From the NCBI GenBank assembly GCA_034409055.1, contig DAOUMU010000065.1, positions 1 to 33,005 of the forward strand: 33,005 bases of DNA, read 5' to 3'. Source of the stretch: DAOUMU01 sp034409055. Its GTDB lineage: Bacteria > Chloroflexota > Anaerolineae > 4572-78 > J111. The notes beneath the pieces are model-generated. The model ran no database searches. It saw nothing but the letters and a program-made list of their open reading frames with translations, and had not been told where the DNA came from. The translations under genes and the position numbers were made by a program. Positions 10,101 through 19,700 of the stretch are shown here, piece by piece (the first letter of the stretch is position 1; each line of letters opens with the position of its first letter).

Positions 10101-13100
10101 CTGGTGCGCCAAGAGGTTATTGGCACCATTGGGGTAGATTTGGTTCAGACTGACCGGGAATTTACCCTGGCAGAAATCAGGCTAGCAGAGACAATCGCCG
10201 GCCAAATCGCCAGTGCAGTTGAGAATGCCCGTCTCTTTGAGGAGACGCAAGCAGCGCTCAGAGAGCGCAAGCGGGCCGAGGAGGCTCTCCGGGCAAGCGA
10301 GGCCAAGTACCGGGAGTTGGTTCAAAGCGCAAACAGTATCATTATCAGGCTGAATACCAAAGGCCAGGTTACGTTCTTCAATGAATTCGCCCAAAGCTTC
10401 TTTGGCTATACCGAAGAAGAAATACTTGGTCAAAATGCAGTGGGGACATTTGTACCTGAGATAGATACAGCCGGGCGTGACCTGGTCATAATGATCGAGG
10501 ATATCATTCAGCATCCTGAGCAATACACCAACAACGAGAACGAAAATATACGCCGGAATGGCGAACGGGTGTGGGTCACCTGGACAAACAAAGCCATTCG
10601 TGATAAAGAGGGACAAATTACCGAAATTCTCTGCGTTGGTAATGATGTGACCCAACGTAAACAAGTAGAGGAAACCCTGGCCAAGCGTGAGCAATATCTG
10701 GCCGTGCTGGTTGAAGTTCAAAACCAGTTATTAGCCTTCGACAGGGTGGAAAACTACTATCCTAAGATTTTGGAACTGTTGGGACAGGTGTCAGGGGCGA
10801 GTCGCACTTATATCTTTGAGAACCATCGGGACGCGGCGGGTAACCTGCTAATGAGTCAGCGTGCCGAATGGTGTGCCGAAGATATTCGGCCCCAAATCGA
10901 CAATCCAGCTCTCCAGAATCTTCCCTATGATGAGTTCTCGCCTCGCTGGGCTGAGACATTGGCCCGAGGCGAAATTATTGCCGGAAAAGTGGCTGAATTT
11001 CCCCAATCAGAGCGAGTGATTCTGGAGCCACAAGATATTCTGGCTATTCTGATCTTGCCCCTTATTGTCAACGGTGAGTTTTTCGGATTTATCGGCTTTG
11101 ATAACTGCCTTGAGGCTCGAGCGTGGGAACCATCGGAAGTAGATTTGCTGCGTGCGGCTGCGGCAGCAATCTCGCTGTGGCATGAGCGCAGGCAGGCAGA
11201 GGAGACCCTAGCCGAGGAACAGTACCTACTGCATACACTTATGGAAAACACTCCCGATCATATCTATTTTAAGAATACCGGCAGCCGCTTTGTCAGAGTC
11301 AACAAGGCCCAAGCTAATTGGTTTGGCCTCAGTGACCCCGCCCAAGCGGTGGGCAAGACAGATTTTGATTTTTTCTCAGATGAGCATGCCCAACAGGCAT
11401 ACACGGATGAGCAGGAGATCATGAGAACTGGTCAGCCCATCGTGGGTATCGAGGAAAAAGAAACGTGGCCCGATGGCCACGAAACATGGGTTTCGACAAC
11501 CAAGATGCCACTCCGTGACCAGCAAGGGAATATCGTTGGCGTTTTCGGCATCTCCCGAGACATCACCGAGCGTAAGGAGGCAGAGGAGGCCCTGCGACTG
11601 ACTCAATTCTCGGTTGACCGCGCCCCCGATGCCATCTTCTGGGTAGGGCCAGACGCCCGATTTCTGTATGTCAATGAAGGGGCATGCCAATCCCTGGGCT
11701 ATTCACAGGAAGAGTTGCTCTCAATGACGGTCCACGACATCGATCCGCACTTCACCCCAGAAATTTGGCCCGATCACTGGCAAGATATCAAACAAAATCC
11801 TTCCAAGGTTATTGAGTCCCAGCATCGCACCAAAGATGGCCGAATTTTGCCAGTAGAAATTCGAATTAACTATTTTGAATTCAACGGCAAGGAATACAAC
11901 TTTGCTTTCACTCGCGATATTACCGAGCGCAAGCAATCAGAAGAGGCGGCACAAGAAGCCCTCAGAAGAACTCAACTGTTTTATAACATTAGTGAGGCCC
12001 TGTCTATGCTCACCGACCAGCAAGCCGCCTTGGAAACCGTCCTGGGTGAATATCTACTTCTATTAAAACTAGATCGGGGCGGTATTATGTTGCTAGATCC
12101 AACCAGTGAGTACAATAGAGTACAAGCCCTCTACATTGACAACAAAGTGGTTATTGAACCTGATCTGGCCTTCCCGGTTAGAGAGGACTTGGTGGCCCAG
12201 CATTTAATTGGGAATCCATTCCCCTTGGTGATTGAAGATACCTATACTCACCCTCTAACCAAACATAATCAAGAGATGCGGGGGAATGTGCACTCTATGC
12301 TACTGATTCCCCTGATTACAAGGGACGAGGTCGTGGGTATATTAGGCGCTGACGCGACTGAAAAAGGGTACGTTTTTACCCATGAAGATATAGCCATGGG
12401 CGAAGCGATTGCCGACCAGTTGACTGTCTGGCTGGAAAACCGGCAACTCCTCGAAGAAACTCAACATCGTTCCAACCTCTTGCAAACCGCCGCCGAGGTC
12501 TCCAGGGCTGCCAGCTCAATCCTCGATGTCGACCAACTCATCAACACCTCCGTCAACTTCATTCGTGATCAATTTGACTTCTACTATGTCGGCCTGTTTC
12601 TGGTAGGCGAGCCTCGCCAGTGGGCCGTCCTGCGCGCCGGAACCGGCGAAGCCGGCCGCATCCAGCTCGAGAAGGGACACCGCCTCAAAATCGGGGGGGA
12701 GTCGATGATTGGTTGGTGTGTCCAACATAGTCAAGCCCGTATCGCTCTGGATGTAGGCGAAGAGGCGGTCCACTTCCAAAATCCTTATCTACCTGACACC
12801 CACTCTGAAATGGCTTTGCCTCTCATCAGTCGAGATGAGGTCATTGGGGCGCTGACTGTGCAAAGCGTGGAACGGGGGGCCTTTTCTGACGAAGACATTA
12901 CTCTGCTGCAAGCAATGGCCGACCAACTGGCCAATGCGATTGCCAATGCCCGCCTCTTTGAGCACGTGGCCCATTCTCAGAAAACGGCCGAAGCCCTCCT
13001 ACAAGAAACACAAGCTTTGCAACACCTCAGTCAGGCTCTGGCAGGCACCTTACGAGTTAACGAAATTCTGAATTTCTTCTTCCAGGCCTGTACCCAAGAG

Positions 13101-13676
13101 GTTGGCTTCGATTACATTATATTCTCGTTGGTTGACACATATCAACATCGGGTAAAAGCTATCGGCGGTTTTGGTGTCACCGAAAACAATATCAAACAGG
13201 CCAATCACTCCCTGGACAGTAATGACATTATGGCTGACATCATCAGAACCGGCCAAACAGAGGTAGTCACAGGCTGGGATGATCGTTTTAACAAGGAACT
13301 CTATGAAGCAGAAGGTCATGCCAACTGGGTGAGAGTATTTACCCCGGTCACACTCCGGCAAGAACACATCGGACTGGTTGAAGCAGGCTTTAAAGATCCA
13401 CGAGCCAGGATCAAAGACTCTCACCTTAGACTACTAAGAGCTTTTATTGACCAGACGGCGTTAGCCCTGGACAATGCTCAACGTTATGAAGTCAGTCAAA
13501 GATCAGCTCGATACGAAGCTTTAATTAAAGAGATTACGACCAAAGTTAGAGCCTCCACCGATCTGGACACTATTCTTCAAACCACGGTCAAAGAAGTAGG
13601 CAACGCCATGGGGGGCAAACGCACCTATGTCCATCTCATTTCTCCAACGAATGGTGAGGCCAAAGATAGCCAGTAG
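7101..13676 (+). CDS. Giant multi-GAF/PAS sensor protein B without output domain
   Basis: 2191 residues. In order: N-terminal helix-rich segment; GAF at about 57-220 and 224-394; PAS 395-525; GAF 527-694, 697-860 and 885-1050; PAS 1069-1200; GAF about 1200-1367; two adjacent PAS at 1374-1499 and 1500-1621; GAF 1622-1784, 1790-1954 and 1965-2134; then a 45-60 residue half-GAF tail like that of protein A. PAS ends carry the usual D(I/V)TERK motif. No transmembrane or catalytic output domain is visible. AAAGGA lies about 11 bases before the ATG. The gene begins 45 bases after protein A and ends 68 bases before the kinase, so co-expression is likely. The middle section (about 10245-11950) prefers GAG and CGG/CGC codons more than its surroundings. 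Role inferred: soluble sensory scaffold for kinase C. Confidence 0.9.
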   Translation: MTTNDIKNRTIAHIQAQLNQLAAVLPGLKEEEEPAGQLWSDVLQELKNLSRNVNRQELLLEIIAAISNTTSSITEIDDLLEALVNLIRDHFDFAYVGIFLVDETNEWAELRAMAGETSSPQLQKNYRLKIDNKSTVGRTIQQQQASITLEVESESHPCSEMILPLTNQEHTVGALILQSTANAAFRLGEEDIPLMQPLADQLGNTIQNTKLLATANQQLEQVIALHHINLQAGSQLDLDTLLADVAQLSVKLTGADASIIRLADKNQETFTIRATHNLPADTGQPEQSELGLSNYVANTRQAILANNWPNHPFIELSGGNKKVEENSKRQIDKDILALLNMPIILQDKVIGTLEVQSFTKIKAFDEHDLYILSLLVSQAAAAIENIRLFNQAENNHRFLKTVIEHIPDPIFIKDKNYTLIEMNQANANVIGKPEEELIGKTNYDFLPQELADKFRRRDDEVFAANQIFVAEDKTVWGDGKEHIAYTRLVPIPDSSGQPEYLLGITHDVTERKAYEAERERILAETEALYKGSRAIASTLAERQLFEALFEQIRYQDPCEICAFRFNLVDDEPIGAELKATWHKRDNPSYPIGTRFDLSETLQARLLTTNEPLFIDDIATDDRLLATERESFVPTGACSVAILPLVVAGQKLGVVLVYFTRPYTFTEATQRLWLALADQAGVGLANHQLIQEAAYHVTQMKTAAEVARAASSILDLQELLNSAVALIRDRFDLYYVGIFLADKTKEWAVLRAGTGEAGRIQLKKGHRLKIGSESMIGWSIHNRQPRIALDVGKDAVHFQNPDLPDTRSEIALPLIHRSKVIGALTIQSVEQAAFSQEDIIFLETMADQLAIAIENARLFEQAQQEIAERKLAEQEISQRNEELAAINRVATAVVSVLDLPGTLKAVSRELVQIFDAYRSGITLLNPERTELSIVAVHSTDADEHGLLEGMTIPLADNPSSTQVVETGKSIVVPEAQTNPLTQPIHNLLRKHGTQCMMIVPLLVRQEVIGTIGVDLVQTDREFTLAEIRLAETIAGQIASAVENARLFEETQAALRERKRAEEALRASEAKYRELVQSANSIIIRLNTKGQVTFFNEFAQSFFGYTEEEILGQNAVGTFVPEIDTAGRDLVIMIEDIIQHPEQYTNNENENIRRNGERVWVTWTNKAIRDKEGQITEILCVGNDVTQRKQVEETLAKREQYLAVLVEVQNQLLAFDRVENYYPKILELLGQVSGASRTYIFENHRDAAGNLLMSQRAEWCAEDIRPQIDNPALQNLPYDEFSPRWAETLARGEIIAGKVAEFPQSERVILEPQDILAILILPLIVNGEFFGFIGFDNCLEARAWEPSEVDLLRAAAAAISLWHERRQAEETLAEEQYLLHTLMENTPDHIYFKNTGSRFVRVNKAQANWFGLSDPAQAVGKTDFDFFSDEHAQQAYTDEQEIMRTGQPIVGIEEKETWPDGHETWVSTTKMPLRDQQGNIVGVFGISRDITERKEAEEALRLTQFSVDRAPDAIFWVGPDARFLYVNEGACQSLGYSQEELLSMTVHDIDPHFTPEIWPDHWQDIKQNPSKVIESQHRTKDGRILPVEIRINYFEFNGKEYNFAFTRDITERKQSEEAAQEALRRTQLFYNISEALSMLTDQQAALETVLGEYLLLLKLDRGGIMLLDPTSEYNRVQALYIDNKVVIEPDLAFPVREDLVAQHLIGNPFPLVIEDTYTHPLTKHNQEMRGNVHSMLLIPLITRDEVVGILGADATEKGYVFTHEDIAMGEAIADQLTVWLENRQLLEETQHRSNLLQTAAEVSRAASSILDVDQLINTSVNFIRDQFDFYYVGLFLVGEPRQWAVLRAGTGEAGRIQLEKGHRLKIGGESMIGWCVQHSQARIALDVGEEAVHFQNPYLPDTHSEMALPLISRDEVIGALTVQSVERGAFSDEDITLLQAMADQLANAIANARLFEHVAHSQKTAEALLQETQALQHLSQALAGTLRVNEILNFFFQACTQEVGFDYIIFSLVDTYQHRVKAIGGFGVTENNIKQANHSLDSNDIMADIIRTGQTEVVTGWDDRFNKELYEAEGHANWVRVFTPVTLRQEHIGLVEAGFKDPRARIKDSHLRLLRAFIDQTALALDNAQRYEVSQRSARYEALIKEITTKVRASTDLDTILQTTVKEVGNAMGGKRTYVHLISPTNGEAKDSQ
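12409..12960 (+). repeat. Direct repeat copy 2: GAF8 of protein B (pairs with 5761-6312)
   Basis: This is the partner of the 552-base segment in the gene for protein A, ungapped and about 91% identical. Amino-acid changes are few (for example VDQPRQW versus VGEPRQW and GGGSM versus GGESM). The domain starting at 9190 in the same gene is a third, older relative of this GAF type. Confidence 0.92.
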
Positions 13677-13744
13677 CAAGAAGGGGTTAACAGGTAACAG
13701 AATAGCAAACAGTTATTGGCTACCGGCAAAAGAGAGGAAAAAAT

Positions 13745-16700
13745 ATGAGCAAACCTAATATTCCAAAAGCCAACGCCTCAACAAGTACAAACCAGGAAGA
13801 ACTGGCGATGAAATACGCTTGCCAGTTAAAGGTTACCCAAGAGATCAACCAACTTATCGGTTCCGATGAAAAAATAGAATATCTCCTCCAGTCCGCCTTA
13901 CATCATCTACAGGATACCTTGGGTTACTATGCCACTCAAATTTACCGACTTTCTCCCGCTGGCAAAGATTTGTGGCTTTATATGGAGATGGGCTCTGGTA
14001 GTAAGCCCGTTACTCAAAACGCGGACATCTTCTCGATTGAAGAAGAAAATATTATCAGCCATGCTGTTCGAAATAACGAGCCGGTATACATCCCCGATAT
14101 TCGCCAGGGACCATATTCCTATTACTACGGACAGAGTGAAACGGATACCGAAATTGGTTCAGAATTGGCCATCCCCCTTCAATCCGGACAATTGTCTTTG
14201 GGCGTTCTCAGAGTGCAAAGTGGCAAATTAAACGATTTTGATGATGCCGATATTAATTTCCTATCCAGTCTGTCCAACTTACTGGCCTCTGCTATTAGAA
14301 ATGCTCAAACTGTGCAACGGTTGAATGATGATCTGCAGGAAATGAAGATTCTTTATAGCCTGCAACGCCGAGAGGAACTAGGTAAGCAATTACAAGCAGG
14401 TAGCAAAGATGTACTACCGGGTTATCAGTATGACAGAACTAACATTGCCATCGCAGAGGCCGATGAATTACCACCATCTGCAAAATTAGCAATTGCTAAA
14501 GAGTATATGGGGGTCAGCACCATCCAGAACGAAGATCGTAAAGAGTTGGTTGCTCCTCTCAAGCTCTACGGGGAAACCATCGGCGTTCTCGGCATCGAGG
14601 ACATAGCTGAGGGACGAGAGTGGTCAACTGAAGATATTCGCCTGCTCGAAGAGGTTAGCTCCCAAGTAGCCTTGGCCGTTGAAAACGCTCGTCTGTTGCA
14701 GCAAACCCAAGAGCGCACCAAAGAATTATCCATCCTATTTAAAAACAGTCGCCAACTTTCTGAGACAAATAAGCTTAGTGAAATCTACGAAATCCTGGCC
14801 ACCCAAATTATTAATTATCTAAACGCTGATATCTGTTGCGTGTCCTTATTAAACAAAGACAGAACTCACTTTGAGCAGGTTGTCGTAAAAGCTAAAACTG
14901 CCGAGTGGGCAAAGCAAGTAGCAACCATCAACTCTAACGAACCAAGGCTGGAGGCCATAGAAGATTTCCCCATCCTACGACAAATGATAAAGCATCCTGG
15001 CATGGTCATTGAACATTTAGACGACTCTGCCTTCCCCTTCCTCTCTATAAGCAAAACGCGCCTACGTAAAGCAGAAAACGGAGGAGCCTCACGCCATGAT
15101 GTTAAAAACGAAGTCGGACAGCAGCTTCACACAAGCGCCATTTTTCCCGTAGTTGTGCGAAGTAACCTGATTGGCACTGTTAGAGTATGGCATTTCCACC
15201 AGCAACGTGATTACACCAAAAATGAATTACAGCTTGCCCAGGTTATTATTTCTCAGGTAACTGTGGCCATTGAAAATGCCCAACTATTTAAACAAACTGA
15301 AAATACCCTGGCAGAAACCCAAAAACTTTACGATATCAGCCGCTTGCTGGTCGAAGCTACTACTCTGGAAGAGATATTTGATGTAGTCATCGAAAATGTC
15401 AAAATCTACAACGTTGACCGGATTAGTATATCACTCCTGGACTGGGCTAAATCAGGCCAAATTGAAAAGGTAAAGATTGTGGCCAATTGGGATAGAGAGT
15501 CTGAAAAAATACTGCCTGTTGGTTCTCAAATTTCCGCTGATATGTTTCCGCTGGTAGAAGCCTTTGCCCAGCCCCCCTTCCATCCTATGATCTCCGAAGA
15601 CCTTAGCCGCGCTGAGATGCAGGACGAACGTATGGATGAGGCTTTCCGCCTGTTTATGTACAGAGGCTTGGGCGCTATCACTCTCTTTTCAGCCCCGATG
15701 TTTCTGGGAACAGAGTATAAAGGGGTTCTCTCTATTTCGACCAGGACCCCCCACACTTACACCGACCAGGAAACCCGTATTTACCAAACTCTGGCTGATC
15801 AAGCCATTATTGCTATAGAGCGTTACCGTCTGCTTGAAACGACCCGTCGTGAGCGCGACTGGGCCGCATTTCTATACCAGCTTGGGCAGAAGCTGAGCCA
15901 GACCATCACCATTGATGCGGTTAAAGAAGCTGTCTTAAGCTTTACTGAAAGAGCCGGGGCAACACACGGTGAAATATATATCACCGATGGCGAAAACTTT
16001 TTACCTATGACCTCAACCATTCCGGAACGTCGGAAAATGCCCCCTGATAAGGCTAGTAATTTAACAAAAATGATCCTTTCACAAGGTTTTGAAGCCCAAG
16101 CCCTACATACCCAAGAAACCATCCTGAAAAATCGAAGTCAAGTAGATTGGGATATCAAGAGCGAGCTATATCCAGATTGGGTCCAATCAATTATTTGTAC
16201 TCCTTTCTATTCCCGGCGCAGTAACTTGCAAGGCGTACTCACCTTCTTACATACTGAAGAAAATGGTTTCACGGAAGACCATATTTCTATGTTTGAGTCT
16301 ATTGCCATCCAAACCTCCGCCACTCTGGAAAATATACGGCTTCTAGAACAAACGGCGACCGCTCTGAGTGAAACTGAATTACTTTATAACGCTACTCGAG
16401 ATTTTAACAGCGCCCAACACATTGAAGATCTACTGGCCACCTTAATAAAAAGTTTTGCCTCGTCGGGAAAACAAGCAGAAACAGGCATAGATCATATGTC
16501 TATTGCCCTTATTACTGATCTGGAAGAAGACAGCACGCCAAAAAGGCTGGATATTTTTGCCGATTGGGATAAATATGAAGCCACATCAGACAACCAAATT
16601 GTTGTCGTCACCCCCAATTTTCAGATTACTTCGGATGACTATCCATTCATCAAACAAATAAACCCCAATGTGCCCAGTACAATTCGGCCTGACCGACCTA

Positions 16701-19700
16701 CAGAGCCACAAGACCAATTAGAGGGAACAGCGGAGTGTTTAGAGAAGTATTTAGGGAAAGCACGCTCCGTTTTATCCATTCCCCTGACCGTTGGTAACAA
16801 TTGGTTGGGTGTTTTATTCATAGCCAGCCGCGTTGAGGGATTTGTTTTCAAACCTGATATCGTCAGCCAGATTACCACTCTGGCTGGCCAGGTAGCGGTG
16901 GTTATCCAAAATTTGCAACTGGTCGAAGAGACACAACAAAACCTTTATAACTCAGAAATACTCTCTCACCTAAGTCAGGAACTTTTGGTAGCTGATACGG
17001 TCGAAACCATCTACAATCTTAGCATAGATGCAGTTGCCGCTACAGAACCAGGTCGGGGAGCAGCTATCTTCATATATGACCAGGTCGAAGGTGGTGTTGA
17101 ATTAAAAATGGTCGCTGTGTGGGATAATCCCAGCCAGGAATGGGCCACTGTTCCTGTAGGTTCCCACTTTTCAGCCGAGGATTTTGGGTTGGGGCCGTTA
17201 CTAAAAACAGGGCAAACCGTTATCTCAACCAAAGCTACTGAAGATGAACGTTTTTCACAAATGTTGCAGCAACTGCTGATCATGATGCAAATCGAGAGTC
17301 TGGCAGCTGTTCCCATTTGGCTTCATAAAGAGGTTAATGGTTTCATCCTGATTGGTAACCAAAAAACCACCTCTTTTTCTCCTGATACCATTCGCCTGTA
17401 TGAAAATATTGGCCGTCTGATGTCCGGTGCTCTGGAAAATCATTACCTCTTCGAAGAAGCTCAATACCGCGCTACTCAATTGCAAACAGCCGCCGAAGTC
17501 TCTCAGGCCGCCACCAGTTATCTAGATTTGGATACCCTATTGTCACAATCGGTTGACCTGCTCCGAGATCGTTTCGGTTTTTACCACGCTTCCATCTTCC
17601 TGGTAGACGAATATCAGAAATACGCTGTCATCGCAGCCTCCACTGGCGAAATTGGTCAACAAATGTTGGCTATGAAACACAAGCTTGAAGTGGGGGGCCA
17701 AAGTATTGTAGGTACCGCCACTGGAACCGGTAAACCATGTATTGCCTTGGATGTAGGGAAAGATGCCGTACATTTTAACAACCCCCTCTTACCCGATACC
17801 CGTTCAGAAATGGCTTTACCCCTGATTGCTCGTGGTCGCGTTATCGGCGCCCTTGATGTACAAAGTACTAAAGAAGGAGCCTTTACGAAAAGCGACGTTA
17901 CCATCTTACAATCGATGGCCAACCAATTAGCAAACGCTATAGAGGCAGCCCGCTCCTTCCAAGAGTCCCAAAAGGCTTTGGAAGAAGTTAGTAAGCTGCA
18001 CGAGCATTATCTACGTGATGAATGGAGCACGTTCCTTAAAGAGCAAAAAACGGCCATCGGCTATCGCCTGGCTGGAGATAATCTTATCGCCCTCCAAGAC
18101 GAAGATACATGGTCATCAGAAAACCACGACGCAATGGTAAACGAGGCTATTGAAGCCAAACATCCGATCATTATACCTGTCTCTTCGCCTACGAATGGAC
18201 ATGGTAGCAATGAGGACACGTCACACGACACTTCTCTCATAAGCGCAGCAGAGTCGAAAAATGTGTCCACTTTAGTAGCACCCTTAACGCTGCACGGTCA
18301 AGTCGTTGTTGGTGCTATCGATTTTGAAATCTCTGAGAAAGATAAAGTCTGGGAAGAGGATACGCTCAGAATTATAGAAGCGATTACCAACCAAGCGGCC
18401 CAGGCAATCGAGGCTGCCCGACTATTCGAACAAACCCAAGCTGCCCGTGAAGAAGCAGAAGCATTATACGAGGTCGGGCGAACCCTGGTGACAAGTGAAA
18501 GCGAACAAGAGATGTTCCACACCGTGCTTGGAAAAATGCTCTCAACTTTGGGCCTTAACCAGGGTGGGGTCCTCTTCTTTGAAGCAGACAAAAAATTTGG
18601 TAAGCTTCATGCTATCTTTGAGAAGGGCAAACCTGTTAAGCCGGATCTGCACATTCCCATTGAAGGAAACCCATCTTTCCAGAAGCTAATAGAAACCAAA
18701 AAGCCGCTGGCTATCGAAGATGTAGCCAACGATCCGTTGCTAGCCAATGTACGCGAAATAAATCTAAAGCGGAACATCGCTTCTTTGCTTTTGGTGCCAA
18801 TTATCATCAATGATGAAGTTGTCGGTGCTATGGGCGCAGATGCAGTGGGTCAAAAACACGCCTTTACTGAACGGGAGATCAACCTGGTCAGTGCGATGGC
18901 CGACCAACTCTCAATTATGCTGCAAAATCGTCGCTTACTTGATGAAACAAGACGACGGGCCATTCAGCTTCAAACCAGTTCTGAAGTAAGTCGCGTGGCC
19001 ACCTCTATTCTGGATCAAGATATCATGTTGGATGAAGCAGCAGAACTGATTAAAGACCACTTCGGCTTCTATCACGTACAGATATTCCTCACTGACGATG
19101 CCAACCTATATGCAATGCTGCATAAAAGTACTGGTGAAGCGGGCCAACAATTACTGGCAATGAACTACAAAGTGCCGGTTGGCGATCAAAGTATTATCGG
19201 CCAGGTAACTTACCAACGTAAATCGATCGTCGTTCGTGACGTCGACACCGGTGATTCCGATTTACCCTATCAATTTAATGAGTTTTTACCTAACGCACGG
19301 GCTGAGTTGGCTGTCCCCCTTCAAGTCGGTGATAGATTTATTGGTGTTTTGGATGTCCACAGCACTTCACCTAATGACTTTACCAGGGAAGATATTGCCC
19401 CAATAGAAACATTGGCGGCTCAATTGGCCATTGCTATTCAAAACGCCCGGGCCTTCCGGGAGCAACAGGAAACGGCTGAACGCCTTAAAGAAATCGACAA
19501 GCTAAAGACCCAATTCCTGGCCAATATGAGTCACGAACTACGTACCCCTCTTAACTCCATCATAGGCTTCTCCCGTGTTATTCTCAAGGGCATTGATGGT
19601 CCATTAACCGAGTTACAAAAAGCTGACTTGACTTCTATCCATAACAGTGGCCAACACCTGCTAGGTCTGATTAACAACATTCTGGACCTTTCCAAAATTG

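Noticed and set aside
10182..10721. Antisense open frame of 179 codons inside gene B
   Set aside because: It lies opposite well-conserved GAF/PAS coding sequence and resembles no protein family. It is explained by the codon bias of the sense gene.
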